A stretch of DNA of 39,839 bases from Xanthobacter aminoxidans (lineage in GTDB: Bacteria > Pseudomonadota > Alphaproteobacteria > Rhizobiales > Xanthobacteraceae). Positions 8,342 through 17,194 of the stretch are shown piece after piece. Where the stretch lies: assembly GCF_023571765.1 (NCBI RefSeq), contig NZ_JAMJXC010000029.1, forward strand, positions 1 to 39,839. Reading direction: 5' to 3'. Each line of letters opens with the position of its first letter. The first letter of the stretch is position 1. The translations under genes and the position numbers were made by a program. The notes beneath the pieces are model-generated. The model was not told the origin of the DNA, did no database searches, and was given only the letters and a program-made list of their open reading frames with translations.

Positions 8342-8684
8342 TACGTTCCCCCCTTGTATTTTTGTTTTCGTGCGTACCGCATTGGCTGCGCATCGCATCG
8401 CCCATGCGGTACCTGGACGTCGGCGCGGAGCCCCTCTTTTTTCTTGCGGATTTACCCCTGCCGGTGGCCGGCCAGCGTGTTTGGCGTGTCCTGGCTGGTC
8501 CAAAAAACCGACCAGGACTTTTTGATACCAATCAGTATTTTTGTCAATCTCGTTGAGTGCGGAATGCATTAAGCCCTGGGCTCCGACCATGGATAGGGAC
8601 TGTCGTGGCCGAAGCGCGCCGTCGCGGTTCCGGTGAGGGAAGCTCTGACCCAGAAGCGAAGAGGAAGGCTTGCGCCGCTCGCAC
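8342..8684. other. upstream region of the acyl-CoA operon, truncated by the IS3 element
   Basis: A 343-bp gene-free stretch. On the minus strand a TTGACA hexamer lies at 8542-8547 close to a symmetric element at 8525-8538. Beyond about 8560 toward the IS3 end I see no gene. The IS end at 8685 probably cut off whatever originally flanked the operon. Confidence 0.5.
8525..8538 (-). promoter_or_regulatory. candidate TetR operator upstream of the acyl-CoA operon
   Basis: The sequence ATACCAATCAGTAT is an imperfect palindrome with ATAC/GTAT arms (10 of 14 symmetric positions). It sits 184 bp upstream of the MFS start, directly beside a minus-strand TTGACA at 8542-8547. Spacing to a -10 box is not convincing. 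Assigning it to the operon's own TetR protein is inference. Confidence 0.35.
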
Positions 8685-8748
8685 TGGCCTGCCGCCTGAA
8701 AAGTGGTCCTCCGTGAAGTAGGCTTTCGGGCCTTTGGAGGATGGCGCA

Positions 8749-9066
8749 ATGGCGCAGAAGAAGCACAAGCCGGAAGAGATCGTCGGGAAGCTTCGGCAGG
8801 TCGACGTTCTGGTGTCGCAGGGGCGCCCCGTTGCCGAAGCGATCCGGGCGATCGGGGTGACGGCGTTCACGTATTACCGCTGGCGCAAGGAGTTTGGCGG
8901 GCTGAAGAGTGACCAGGTCAAGCGGCTGAAGGAACTCGAAAAGGAGAACGAGCGGCTGCGCAAGGCGGTCTCGGATCTGACGCTTGAGAAGCTGATCCTG
9001 AAGGAAGCTGCGGCGGGAAACTTCCGAGCCCCGCCCGGCGCCGTCGCTGCGTCGAACACGTCGTGA
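8749..9066 (+). CDS. IS3-family transposase OrfA
   Basis: A 105-residue protein beginning MAQKKHKPEEIVGKLRQ, with the IS407-group HTH (SQGRPVAEAIRAIGVTAFTY) and a C-terminal leucine-zipper-like coiled coil (VKRLKELEKENERLRKAV). It binds the IS ends and forms dimers with OrfAB. ATG at 8749 is preferred because GGAGG lies upstream and the family N-terminus starts there. The 3' end overlaps orfB by 4 bp, compatible with a programmed -1 frameshift making the OrfAB transposase. Confidence 0.88.
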   Translation: MAQKKHKPEEIVGKLRQVDVLVSQGRPVAEAIRAIGVTAFTYYRWRKEFGGLKSDQVKRLKELEKENERLRKAVSDLTLEKLILKEAAAGNFRAPPGAVAASNTS

Positions 9067-9893
9067 GCAAGCTCGGCGTGTCGGAACGGCTGGCGTGCCG
9101 GGTTCTGGGGCAACATCGATCAACCCAACGCAAGATGCCGGTTGGCCGTGCCGACGAGGCGGCCCTGACCGCGGACATCGTCGAACTCGCCACCCGGTAC
9201 GGACGCTATGGCTATCGCCGGATCACGGCCTTGCTGCACGCTGCCGGGTGGGCGGTGAACGTCAAGCGGGTGGAGCGGATCTGGCGGCGGGAGGGGCTCA
9301 AGGTGCCGCACAAGCAGCCGAAGAAAGGCCGGCTCTGGCTCAATGACGGGTCCTGCGTGCGGCTGCGGCCGGAATATCCCAACCACGTCTGGTCCTACGA
9401 CTTCGTCGAGGATCGCACTCACAATGGCCGAAAGTTCCGCATGTTGAACGTCATCGACGAATATACCCGGGAGTGCTTGGCCATCCGCATCGACCGGAAG
9501 CTCAACTCGACCGCCGTCATCGACGTCCTGACGGACCTGTTCGTGCTGCGGGGCGTGCCCGGGCATGTTCGTTCAGACAATGGCCCGGAGTTCATCGCCA
9601 CCGCCGTCCGGGACTGGATCGCCGCTGTCGGGGCCAGGACGGCCTTCATCGAGCCGGGCTCGCCGTGGGAGAATGGCTATTGCGAGAGCTTCAATTCCAA
9701 GCTCCGCGACGAACTCCTCGATGGCGAGATCTTCTACAGCCTTGCCGAGGCCAGGATCGTCATCGAGAGTTGGCGGCAGCATTACAATACTGAGCGGCCT
9801 CATTCCTCGCTCGGCTACAAACCACCGGCGCCGGCCGCCATCGTGTCGCCACCGCCAACATCAAACCCGGCACAAAGGCCGACAATGCATTAG
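9063..9893 (+). CDS. IS3-family transposase OrfB (integrase catalytic domain)
   Basis: The 276-residue frame carries the IS3 DDE integrase core. The first Asp is in VWSYDFVEDRTHNGRKFRML, the second in HVRSDNGPEF, and the Glu in SPWENGYCESFNSKLRDELL. The N-terminal HTH_21 segment is TRYGRYGYRRITALL. The frame is open upstream of the GTG at 9063 and there reads SPARRRRCVEHVVSKLGVS, as in other IS407-group OrfB proteins. Production as an OrfAB fusion by -1 frameshifting is therefore likely. All catalytic residues are present and the copy looks intact. Confidence 0.9.
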   Translation: MSKLGVSERLACRVLGQHRSTQRKMPVGRADEAALTADIVELATRYGRYGYRRITALLHAAGWAVNVKRVERIWRREGLKVPHKQPKKGRLWLNDGSCVRLRPEYPNHVWSYDFVEDRTHNGRKFRMLNVIDEYTRECLAIRIDRKLNSTAVIDVLTDLFVLRGVPGHVRSDNGPEFIATAVRDWIAAVGARTAFIEPGSPWENGYCESFNSKLRDELLDGEIFYSLAEARIVIESWRQHYNTERPHSSLGYKPPAPAAIVSPPPTSNPAQRPTMH

Positions 9894-9936
9894 GGTCAAG
9901 CTGGACCACTCAATCCGGGCAGGTCAATGATAACGC

Positions 9937-10818
9937 TTACTTTGGTCTCCTCGCCGGTCTTTCGCCCATCAGGGCGATGAAGGCGGCGGCGAAGAGGTGA
10001 TCCATGGCCCGGGCCAAATTACCGCCGGTCATGGTGAGGCAGCGGATTATCAATCCGCCGCCATTCGGCAATTCGCTCATGCCGGCGCAGCAACCGAGTG
10101 GCTCCACCTCGGCCGTAAGAGCATGCGGGTCGATCTCGCCGAGGCGTGGGCCGAGCACTAATATACTGCCCATGGCGCGATAGGTCCCCAGAGGCGAACT
10201 GACCCCTGCGAACCCACGGCCGCTCAAGTTGCTTCGCTCCGTCGCTATCAGGCGTCCATCAGCGTCAAGAATGCGCACACATGTCTCAAGCCGGTCGAAC
10301 GGGCAGCCACGTGCTTCTGGGTCGTGTGTGGCGAAGCCGTCGGAAACGATGACGCGAGCGCCGACGGCCACCGTCACGTCCATTGACGAAACGAAGCTCG
10401 CCTCAGGAAAAAGAATGAAGGGGTCGTTGGTGAGGGCGAGGAAGGCGTGTTCGCGGACGGTGACCGTGGTGGTGAGGAGCGCGGGAGCATCGGGGGTGCG
10501 ATGGACAACGGTTGCGGCCTGGCTGGTAAGATGGACGTGGGCGCCACGGCCGGCCTCTATGTCGAGCCGCAAGCGGTCACCTCGGTAGAGCCCGCCGGAG
10601 GCGGACTGGAGATACAATGTGGCGAGTTCCGGCAGCCGCGGGTCGAGTGCGAAGGACCGTGTGATGTGGAAGGGATAAGGCACGTGTTGACGAGCCAACA
10701 CAGTTCGTCCGCCTCCGCGCACGAAAGCGAGGCCCGCTGTCACTTGGCGGCCTGATGTGGGCGAAAGCCGGTCCGGCACGGCCACGCGGAAGGTGGGGTC
10801 CCTCGGCGCGACGTTCAT
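9937..10818 (-). CDS. ureD: urease accessory protein UreD (UreH)
   Basis: A 293-residue protein. UreD is the scaffold that binds the urease apoprotein and recruits UreF and UreG for nickel-site assembly. Family segments seen are [42 protein letters not shown] and [14 protein letters not shown] at 10818 overlaps the ureG stop as ATGA, so the genes are translationally coupled. It is the last gene of the long minus-strand urt-dmf-ure cluster. The IS3 element lies 10 bp after the stop, so anything once downstream is gone. The protein itself appears complete. Confidence 0.92.
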   Translation of the reverse strand: MNVAPRDPTFRVAVPDRLSPTSGRQVTAGLAFVRGGGRTVLARQHVPYPFHITRSFALDPRLPELATLYLQSASGGLYRGDRLRLDIEAGRGAHVHLTSQAATVVHRTPDAPALLTTTVTVREHAFLALTNDPFILFPEASFVSSMDVTVAVGARVIVSDGFATHDPEARGCPFDRLETCVRILDADGRLIATERSNLSGRGFAGVSSPLGTYRAMGSILVLGPRLGEIDPHALTAEVEPLGCCAGMSELPNGGGLIIRCLTMTGGNLARAMDHLFAAAFIALMGERPARRPK

Positions 10819-11465
10819 CGAAACAGAACCGCCCTGACGATCCGATCGGCGACGGCGTCGATGCCGGCGCTTCGACGCGAATCGGTGATTACAACCGGAC
10901 GGTTCGACCGCACCTTCAGCGCGTCGGCTTCCATCTGCACGAGGTTCACCCCGACATGCGGGGCAAGATCCTGCTTGTTGATCACCAGCAGGTCGCAGCG
11001 CAGCACGCCCGGTCCCTTCTTGCGCGGAATGTCGTCGCCGCCCGCGACGTCGATGACAAAGATCCACCAGTCGACCAGGTCCAGCGAGAAGGTGGAGGCG
11101 AGATTGTCGCCGCCGGATTCGAACAATATGAGCTCGAGGCCGGGGAAGCGCAGTTCCAGATCGTCGCCGGCCGCCATGTTGAGCGTCGGGTCCTCGCGGA
11201 TCACAGTGTGCGGGCAGGCGCCTGCCTCCACCGCCAAAACGCGCAGAGGGTCGATCAGGCCTGAACGGCGCAGCCGCTCGGCATCCTCGCGGGTGACGAG
11301 GTCGTTTGTTACCACGGCCAAGTCGACGCCGCGCGCTTGAAGCACGGGAATCAGCGCCTCGATCAGCGCGGTCTTACCAGAGCCGACCGGCCCGCCAATG
11401 CCCACGCGGGCGGCGATGCTGCGGGGAAATGTCTCGTCGAGGGGCATCGCCATCGGCCCGTTCAT
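10815..11465 (-). CDS. ureG: urease accessory GTPase UreG
   Basis: A 216-residue SIMIBI-class GTPase that delivers nickel to urease. The P-loop GGPVGSGKT is at about 24-32 and the nickel/zinc-binding CPH motif at 84-86 ([11 protein letters not shown]). ESGGDN is at about 116-121 and the guanine-specificity motif NKQD at 163-166 (usually NKTD). The start at 11465 overlaps the ureC stop by ATGA. In-frame ATGs at 11453 and 11447 are alternatives, but the family N-terminus is variable. It sits between ureC and ureD, in the same transcript. Confidence 0.93.
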   Translation of the reverse strand: MNGPMAMPLDETFPRSIAARVGIGGPVGSGKTALIEALIPVLQARGVDLAVVTNDLVTREDAERLRRSGLIDPLRVLAVEAGACPHTVIREDPTLNMAAGDDLELRFPGLELILFESGGDNLASTFSLDLVDWWIFVIDVAGGDDIPRKKGPGVLRCDLLVINKQDLAPHVGVNLVQMEADALKVRSNRPVVITDSRRSAGIDAVADRIVRAVLFR

Positions 11466-13174
11466 CGCAACACATAACGCTGCGCCAGAGGCAGCGTCGC
11501 CGAGGGCTCGCAGGTCGCCAGCACGCCATCGACGAAGACGTCGAAGGTCTGGGGATCGACGCGGATATCGGGACAGGCCGTGTTCAGCCGCAGGTCCTTC
11601 TTGCGCAGCGTGCGTGTACCGACCGCGGGAAGCAGCGGCTTCGACAGGCCGAGCTCGCCGCCCAGTCCCCGCTTGATGGCGAGCGGATGCACAAAGCAGG
11701 CGGAGAGCTGCGAGGCGGCGCGGCCGAACGCCCCCCATTGCGGGCGCACCAGCAGGGGCTGACAGGTCATCAGCGAGGCGGCGCTGTCGCCCATCGCCCC
11801 CCAGGCGATGAAGCCGCCCTTGACTACCAACTCCGGCTTGATGCCGAAAAAGCCGGGCCGCCAGATGACGATGTCTGCCATCTTGCCGTCCTCTAGCGAG
11901 CCGATGTGCCCGGCGATGCCGAAGGTGAGCGCGGCGTTGATGGTGTATTTGGCTATGTAGCGCTTGATGCGAGCATTGTCGCCCATGCCGTCGACATCCT
12001 CCGGGAGCGGCCCGCGTTGCTCCTTCATCTTGGAGGCCAGCTGCCACGTGCGGCAGATCACTTCATGGATGCGCCCCATACCCTGGCTGTCCGAGCCGAG
12101 CATCGAGATGGCGCCGAGGTCATGCAGCACGTCTTCGGCGGCGATGGTCTGCGGTCGGATGCGGCTCTCGGCGAAAGCTACGTCCTCTGGGATGGCCGGG
12201 TTGAGGTGGTGGCACACCATCGTCATGTCGAGATGTTCGTCGAAAGTGTTGACCGTGTAGGGGTTGGTCGGGTTGGTCGAGGAGGGCAGGCAGTTCTCAA
12301 GGCCGGTGACGCGGATAATGTCCGGCGCGTGGCCGCCGCCGGCGCCCTCGGTGTGGTACATGTGGATGGTGCGTCCACCGACCGCGGCCAGTGTGTCCTC
12401 CAGGAACCCGCTCTCGTTCAATGTATCGGTGTGGATCTGCACCTGGAAGTCGAGCTCGTCGGCGACCCCAAGGCAAGTGTCGATAGCGGCGGGCACCGAG
12501 CCCCAATCCTCGTGTAGTTTCAGGCCGAGGCAGCCGGTCTCCATCTGCTCGACCAGCGAGGCCGGTTTGTGGCTGTTGCCGCGCCCAAGGAAGCCGAAGT
12601 TCATTGGCCATTGCTCGGACGCCTGAAGCATTTTGCCGGCGTTGAACGGGCCGCCGGAATCGATGCCGACGGTAATGGGGCCCAGCGAACCGCCGATCAT
12701 GGTAGTGATGCCGCTGGCAATGGCGTGCTCGACGAGGCCGGCGCTGTCGAAATGCACATGCACGTCGATCGCGCCGGCGGTGGCGATCAGCCCCTCGCAG
12801 TCGCGCACCGTGGTCGCCTGCGAGACGACGAGACGTGGATCGACACCGTCCATCACAGCCTGGTTGCCGGCCTTACCGATCCCGACGATCCTGCCGTCCT
12901 TGATGCCGAGGTCGCCCTTGACGATGCCCAGCATGGCATCGATTACCACGACGTTGCACAACAGCATGTCGAGTGCACCCTGCGTGGAAGTGACGCCGGC
13001 GGCAAGACCGGCGCCGTCGCGCAGCGTCTTGCCGCCGCCATGCAGGCACTCGTCGCCATAGACCGTGTAGTCCTTTTCGATCACGGCGATAAGCGAGGTG
13101 TCGGCCAGACGCACACCGTCGCCTGCGGTCGGACCGTACATGCGGGCATAGTCGCGGCGCTGCATCATCACCAT
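11462..13174 (-). CDS. ureC: urease catalytic subunit alpha UreC
   Basis: A 570-residue nickel amidohydrolase that hydrolyses urea to ammonia and carbamate. Ligands are in place with a +2 offset from the Klebsiella enzyme: H139 and H141 in DVHVHF, the carbamylated K219 in [10 protein letters not shown]248 in [11 protein letters not shown]274 in [11 protein letters not shown], and D362 in GSDSQGMGR. The flap cysteine and histidine are C321/H322 in [19 protein letters not shown]. The segment after HVHF is unusual: the normal CPQQ is replaced by SAGLVEH. The C-terminus ([10 protein letters not shown]) is complete. It starts 2 bp after the ureAB stop and overlaps ureG by ATGA, so it should be functional within the operon. 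Confidence 0.95.
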   Translation of the reverse strand: MVMMQRRDYARMYGPTAGDGVRLADTSLIAVIEKDYTVYGDECLHGGGKTLRDGAGLAAGVTSTQGALDMLLCNVVVIDAMLGIVKGDLGIKDGRIVGIGKAGNQAVMDGVDPRLVVSQATTVRDCEGLIATAGAIDVHVHFDSAGLVEHAIASGITTMIGGSLGPITVGIDSGGPFNAGKMLQASEQWPMNFGFLGRGNSHKPASLVEQMETGCLGLKLHEDWGSVPAAIDTCLGVADELDFQVQIHTDTLNESGFLEDTLAAVGGRTIHMYHTEGAGGGHAPDIIRVTGLENCLPSSTNPTNPYTVNTFDEHLDMTMVCHHLNPAIPEDVAFAESRIRPQTIAAEDVLHDLGAISMLGSDSQGMGRIHEVICRTWQLASKMKEQRGPLPEDVDGMGDNARIKRYIAKYTINAALTFGIAGHIGSLEDGKMADIVIWRPGFFGIKPELVVKGGFIAWGAMGDSAASLMTCQPLLVRPQWGAFGRAASQLSACFVHPLAIKRGLGGELGLSKPLLPAVGTRTLRKKDLRLNTACPDIRVDPQTFDVFVDGVLATCEPSATLPLAQRYVLR

Positions 13175-13176
13175 AG

Positions 13177-13872
13177 TCAGGCTCCCTTGAAACCGGCGGC
13201 GCGGGCGCGCTGCAGCGCCTGCGCGCGTGCCTCCTCGCCGTCCGTCGGTCCCCCGCTCAGACTGTTGAAGCCGTCAATCTCGCGGGTACCGCCTACTGCC
13301 ACCAACGTCAGCGTCTTGCCCTGCCCCGGCTCGAAGCGCACGGCAGTGCCGGCGGGGATGTCGAGCCGCATGCCGAACGCTTTGGCACGGTCGAAGTCGA
13401 GCGCCTTGTTGACCTCGAAGAAATGGTAATGCGAGCCGATCTGGATGGCCCGGTCGCCGGTGTTGACTGCGGTGATCTCCAACCGCGCGCGGCCGGTATT
13501 TAGTTCAATTTCGCCCTCCAGCGGCAGCAACTCGCCCGGCTCCAGCCTGTCGGGCGCGGCACCTTCGCGCGGTCGGATCGGCTCATGGATCGTCACCAGC
13601 TTGGTGCCGTCGGGAAACACGCCCTCGACCTGAAGGACATCCAGCAGCGCGGCGACTCCGGGCATGACGTCGTCGGTCGTAAGGATCAAGGAGCCCGCCC
13701 CCATCATCTGCGCCACCGTACGCCCGTCGCGCGCACCCTCCAGTATCTCGTCGGTGATCAGCGCCACCGCCTCTGGATAGTTGAGTTTCAGCCCGCGCGC
13801 CCGGCGCTTGCGTGCCAGCTCGGCGGCGGTGAAGATGGTCAGCCGTTCGAGTTCCGTCGGCGTGAGCAGCAT
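13177..13872 (-). CDS. urease gamma-beta fusion subunit (UreA-UreB)
   Basis: A 231-residue protein with both small urease subunits fused. The gamma part (about 1-100) has [20 protein letters not shown] and [21 protein letters not shown]. The beta part (about 108-231) has [29 protein letters not shown] and [16 protein letters not shown]. The same arrangement is known from Helicobacter UreA and some other bacteria; separate ureA and ureB genes are commoner in proteobacteria. ATG at 13872 has AGGAAAG just upstream and matches the family start. It precedes ureC by 2 bp. Confidence 0.93.
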   Translation of the reverse strand: MLLTPTELERLTIFTAAELARKRRARGLKLNYPEAVALITDEILEGARDGRTVAQMMGAGSLILTTDDVMPGVAALLDVLQVEGVFPDGTKLVTIHEPIRPREGAAPDRLEPGELLPLEGEIELNTGRARLEITAVNTGDRAIQIGSHYHFFEVNKALDFDRAKAFGMRLDIPAGTAVRFEPGQGKTLTLVAVGGTREIDGFNSLSGGPTDGEEARAQALQRARAAGFKGA

Positions 13873-13900
13873 GGCTTCTTTCCTGCGGGTGGGAGCTTCG

Positions 13901-14584
13901 TCAGTTCGAGAACAGGCGAACCTCGGACGTGGCGTGGCGCATGGTGGCAATGTCGAGAAGCGGGCTCATGCTGGCGAAATCGTCTGCAGAGACGGGTGAC
14001 CTTGCGCCGATCTCCTCGATCAGTCCGGCGATTACCGGCAGCGTCGCGGCAAGCGCCCGCTGCGCGTCCACCGCGCCGACGAGGCCGAGTCGCACCGCCG
14101 CGCTCACCATGGTAGACGCGGCACCATAGGCGGAGGCGGCAAGCGCCGAGGTCTCGTCCAGCCCGCAACGGTGCCACAGTGCGCCCTGCATCACCGGCAG
14201 GTGTCCGTGCAGCCGCCGTGCGTCGACCTCCACCTTCAGCGCGCTGGCACCCGTGGTGCCGATCCGCGCATGCGAAGTGAGAAAGGCCAGTCCGTTGCGA
14301 CGGGAGCCGCTGCGCTGCGGCGCGGGCAGTGTCGCCGCCTCCAGCCGGCTGTCGATTCCGACCAGCCCGGCGAGGTCGTCGACGGCGGCGAAGGCAAGGA
14401 GAACGGCAATGGCATCCATGCGGGCCCAGCGATGGGTCAGGGTCGTGGCCAGCACAGCCGCCAAACGGTCGCGGTCGAGGCGCTCGCCCAGCTCCGCCAG
14501 CCCCTCAATGCCGTTCGAGAAAGCGAACGCGCCGTTCGGGAAGGCCGAATCCGACTGCCAGAGCGTTGCTAGTAGCGTTAGCAT
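13901..14584 (-). CDS. ureF: urease accessory protein UreF
   Basis: A 227-residue all-helical UreF. It bridges UreD and UreG and gates GTPase activity during nickel insertion. Family segments are [21 protein letters not shown] at the N-terminus (usually SPxLPVGxFsyShGlE) and the small-residue-rich C-terminal helices ([19 protein letters not shown]). ATG at 14584 overlaps the ureE stop by 7 bp, showing coupling. A 28-bp gap separates it from ureAB. Confidence 0.9.
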   Translation of the reverse strand: MLTLLATLWQSDSAFPNGAFAFSNGIEGLAELGERLDRDRLAAVLATTLTHRWARMDAIAVLLAFAAVDDLAGLVGIDSRLEAATLPAPQRSGSRRNGLAFLTSHARIGTTGASALKVEVDARRLHGHLPVMQGALWHRCGLDETSALAASAYGAASTMVSAAVRLGLVGAVDAQRALAATLPVIAGLIEEIGARSPVSADDFASMSPLLDIATMRHATSEVRLFSN

Positions 14585-15045
14585 GGCGCGCTCCCGGCTT
14601 CGGGCGCAGCCACCTCGATCCGGTCATCGAGGCCAAGCGCCGCCAGCCGTGCGAGATAGGCTTCAGCGGGGCCTTCCAGCGCGACGCAGATCGCCGTTGC
14701 CTCGAACCGTACCCGCCAGTGCAGATTGCCGACGTGATAGCCGAGCTCCAGCGCGACTGCCATGTCCCGCACCCCGAGCCGCAACCACCGCTCCGCATCG
14801 ACCCGCACCACGATCGCCCGATGCTGTTCGAACAGCAGCACGGCGCCGTCGAACAGCGTTTCGTCCCGCGGCAGCGCCACCGCGATCTCGGTGCCGCCGC
14901 TGGTCACCGCTCGAAACCGCCGCCGCGCCAGCTCGGCCGCCGCAAGCATCAGCCACTCCACCGCCCCATGATGCTCCAAATCATGCAGCCGCTCAGAGTA
15001 CCCTTCGTCCAGCCGGCTCCCGACAATGCGATCAATCTGCAGCAT
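14578..15045 (-). CDS. ureE: urease accessory nickel metallochaperone UreE
   Basis: A 155-residue protein. The N-terminal domain ends in a strand-rich segment with TEIAVALPRDETLFDGAVL. The C-terminal metal-binding domain has LGYHVGNLHWRVRF; the His in GNLHW is the conserved nickel ligand. There is no His-rich C-terminal tail, so it delivers rather than stores nickel. ATG at 15045 follows a strong AAGGAGGTC site and fits the family start, unlike the longer open frame. It overlaps the upstream unknown gene by 14 bp and ureF by 7 bp. Confidence 0.88.
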   Translation of the reverse strand: MLQIDRIVGSRLDEGYSERLHDLEHHGAVEWLMLAAAELARRRFRAVTSGGTEIAVALPRDETLFDGAVLLFEQHRAIVVRVDAERWLRLGVRDMAVALELGYHVGNLHWRVRFEATAICVALEGPAEAYLARLAALGLDDRIEVAAPEAGSAPC

Positions 15046-15373
15046 GATCGACCTCCTTGCCGGTCCTCGCCGGCGTGCGGATTGGCCTCTCAACCGGGCC
15101 GCGCCGGAACAGGAAAATGCAGCGACCGGTCTCCTCCGCCACCGCAGGTACGTGGAGTTGCTCCGTCAGGTAACGAAACACGATGCGTGCCGCGGCCGGC
15201 GACAGCGTCGGCTTCCACAGCCAGATGTCCCGCTCGGTATCGACCGCGTGCCGCACGAACAAGGCGCGCGCGGGATCGTCGGCGCACCCGACGCACCAAT
15301 CGGCGGGCCGCCCACCGAATTCCTTGATGTAGCTCAGGAACTCGAATTTGACTTGTTGCGGACTGAACACCAT
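15032..15373 (-). CDS. small unknown protein encoded in the urease operon
   Basis: A 113-residue protein starting MVFSPQQVKFEFLSYIKEFG, with a WCVGC pair (Cys-x-x-Cys) near residue 28 and a basic C-terminus (CIFLFRRGPVERPIRT). I do not recognise a family. ATG at 15373 is 5 bp after the Sel1 gene stop, and the end overlaps ureE by 14 bp, so it is embedded in the transcript. The CxxC could bind a metal or form a disulfide; that is speculation. It could assist urease maturation or the neighbouring Rieske-like protein. Confidence 0.65.
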   Translation of the reverse strand: MVFSPQQVKFEFLSYIKEFGGRPADWCVGCADDPARALFVRHAVDTERDIWLWKPTLSPAAARIVFRYLTEQLHVPAVAEETGRCIFLFRRGPVERPIRTPARTGKEVDHAAD

Positions 15374-15378
15374 CTGCG

Positions 15379-16077
15379 TCACCCGGGAAGCGGGTTGAGA
15401 CGCGCATGGCGGGAAACTTCGGCGGTGCGCCCCCGCCAACGCGCGACCGAGGTGCTTCCCGCCTGCTTCTCGTCCGACGACATTTGCGCCACGATCGCTT
15501 CAAGCGCGGTCAGCGCGGCCCCGATGCCGTGCTGGGCGGCAAGCGACAGCCAGGTGAATGCCTCTACGCGATCCTTTGGCACGCCGAGGCCGTTCACATA
15601 CATGAAGCCCAGCCGCGCCTGCGACGGATAGTGCCCGCGCTCGGCCGCGGAGCGATACCAGCGCGCGGCGGCTTCATGGTCGGAGCGCCCTCCCTCGCCC
15701 TTCGAGAGCAGCGTCGCCAGATTGTATTGAGCGAAGACGTCACCGCGCTGTGCCGCCTTTTCCAGCCAGGCGACGCCGGCGGGAATGTCGCGGGGCGTGC
15801 CGTGTCCCATTGCGAGCATGGCTCCGACATTGGTCTGCGCGAGCAGGATGTCAGCCTGCGCGCCTTCGAGATAGAGCGCGAAGGCGCGCATCAGTGAGGC
15901 TTCAACGCCTTGGCCATTGGCGTACATCGCGCCCAGCCACGTCGTTGCCTCCAGATCGCCTTCGCCGGCCCGGAGTGAAAACAGACGGAACGCCTCGTCG
16001 TAGTCGCCGCACATGTAGGCGGCGATGGCGCCCCCCAGCTCCGCGTCGTGCTTGGTGGTGAGATCCGCAGACAGCAT
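15379..16077 (-). CDS. Sel1-repeat (TPR-like) protein
   Basis: A 232-residue protein made of Sel1-like repeats of about 36 residues. Examples are ATTWLGAMYANGQGVEASLM, TNVGAMLAMGHGTPRDI, YNLATLLSKGEGG and ARLGFMYVNGLGVPKDRVEAF. Such solenoids are protein-protein scaffolds. ATG at 16077 is 4 bp after the Rieske-like stop. I see no signal peptide, so it is probably cytoplasmic. Its position between the Rieske-like gene and the urease genes suggests an assembly or bridging role for an enzyme of this cluster (inference). Confidence 0.85.
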   Translation of the reverse strand: MLSADLTTKHDAELGGAIAAYMCGDYDEAFRLFSLRAGEGDLEATTWLGAMYANGQGVEASLMRAFALYLEGAQADILLAQTNVGAMLAMGHGTPRDIPAGVAWLEKAAQRGDVFAQYNLATLLSKGEGGRSDHEAAARWYRSAAERGHYPSQARLGFMYVNGLGVPKDRVEAFTWLSLAAQHGIGAALTALEAIVAQMSSDEKQAGSTSVARWRGRTAEVSRHARLNPLPG

Positions 16078-16081
16078 GGGC

Positions 16082-17173
16082 TCAGCTCCTCGGGTTCTGG
16101 TAAAGTGGTTGCGGGAAGGCATCGCGAGGCATGCGAGCGAGGTGGGCGGCGAGGGCCACCTGCATCCAGGCGCCCGGCCCATCGCTCTGCGTCGGCAGTG
16201 CGACGCCGATCGTCGCCGGGCGGTGCTGGGTTCCCCAGCGTGCGAGGTCCGCATGCACCGCTTCCGCGCGCTCGGCACGCCGCCGGATTTCCTCGCGCCA
16301 GAACGGCAGCGCACCGCATGGGTCGGCGCCATAGGTCGACAACCGGCACTGGGTCTGGCCCATTGAGGTTGGCTGCAAGATCAGGACGACAGTGCTGTCT
16401 TGCGTGCCGATCAGCACGAGGTTCGGGAACAACCAAGCGGTGCGCGCGACCGTACCGTCGGACAAGTTGGTCGTGGCGGACATCCACAGATCGCGTTCGG
16501 TGTTCACCGGCACGCCGGCGGTCAGCGACTGGCCCATGAGCTTCCAGTTCGCTGCGTATTCGAGCCAGATCTCGTCAGAGCGGCGGGGCTTGTGAGCGCC
16601 GAAGAACCGGCCCGTCTGGTTCAGGGCTGCGAGTTCCCCGTCGGGCCATGCGGGGGCGAGATCCAAATTTACAAAGATCAGCGGGCCCCAGCTGCGGACA
16701 TTGGCAGTCAGCAGACGTTCCGGACGCAGGCCCAGATATTGGTGCATCTGCGGCGTGCCGTCGCCGAGTTCGCCGGCGGGGATGGCTCCGCGGTCACGAC
16801 TGTAGCCGCAGGAGGTGAAGGAGCATTTGGTCTTCGCGCCGGTCTGGCACTGGAGCGGTACCGTTCGGCAACCGCCGTGCTGTGCCTTGTTGAAACGCGC
16901 GACGATGCCGCCATCCGCGCGCTGGACATGGATGCCGTGCGTGCCAACCGTGAAAGGAAGAAGGTCGCCCTTTTTGGGAATGGCCTCATGGGAGCCGATG
17001 CAGACCCAGTCGCGCGTCCAGATCGCCTCATCCTCAAGTTGGCTGAACCGCCGCGAGCGAAAAGCGAGGGGCGGAAGCACGCGCGGAGCCTGGCCGAGCG
17101 CGTCAGCATAAAACGAGGCGTCCACGAGGTTGCTGCCCTCATCCCAGTAACCGAGATCGCGTCTGTGGGTCAT
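16082..17173 (-). CDS. degenerate Rieske-type oxygenase alpha-subunit homologue
   Basis: A 363-residue protein with the overall layout of Rieske non-heme iron oxygenase large subunits: DEAIWTRDWVCIGS near 48-61, then a Rieske-like region, then a catalytic-domain start at ANWKLMGQS. The ligands are broken. In the first box (normally CxH) residue A97 replaces Cys while H99 remains. In the second (normally CxxH) C122 remains but S125 replaces His. The Asp/His/His iron site that should follow NWKL is not visible. It is therefore unlikely to be a working oxygenase. ATG at 17173 follows AGGAG. A strong hairpin separates it from dmfA2, and the Sel1 gene follows by 4 bp. A structural or regulatory role next to the DMFase-like enzyme is possible. 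Confidence 0.75.
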   Translation of the reverse strand: MTHRRDLGYWDEGSNLVDASFYADALGQAPRVLPPLAFRSRRFSQLEDEAIWTRDWVCIGSHEAIPKKGDLLPFTVGTHGIHVQRADGGIVARFNKAQHGGCRTVPLQCQTGAKTKCSFTSCGYSRDRGAIPAGELGDGTPQMHQYLGLRPERLLTANVRSWGPLIFVNLDLAPAWPDGELAALNQTGRFFGAHKPRRSDEIWLEYAANWKLMGQSLTAGVPVNTERDLWMSATTNLSDGTVARTAWLFPNLVLIGTQDSTVVLILQPTSMGQTQCRLSTYGADPCGALPFWREEIRRRAERAEAVHADLARWGTQHRPATIGVALPTQSDGPGAWMQVALAAHLARMPRDAFPQPLYQNPRS

Positions 17174-17194
17174 GTCCGGCTCCTGGCGGGAAGG

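Larger units (their letters stand above)
8685..9926 (+). mobile_element. IS3-family element (IS407-type), about 1242 bp
   Basis: The left inverted repeat starts TGGCCTGCC at 8685. The right end, read on the reverse strand from 9926, starts TGACCTGCC. Both contain AGTGGTCC at about the same distance. Inside are orfA and orfB with a 4-bp overlap, as in the IS407 group. The length is typical. Flanks (GCAC on the left, ATGA on the right) do not form a 4-bp duplication, so recombination between copies or an adjacent deletion is likely. The right end lies only 10 bp from the ureD stop codon. Confidence 0.88.

Noticed and set aside
9931-9940. GTAAGCG on the minus strand next to ureD, as a second IS66 end
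   Set aside because: Only the first 7-8 bases match the IS66 end at 3209, and they coincide with the ureD stop codon and the IS3 flank; chance is likely.
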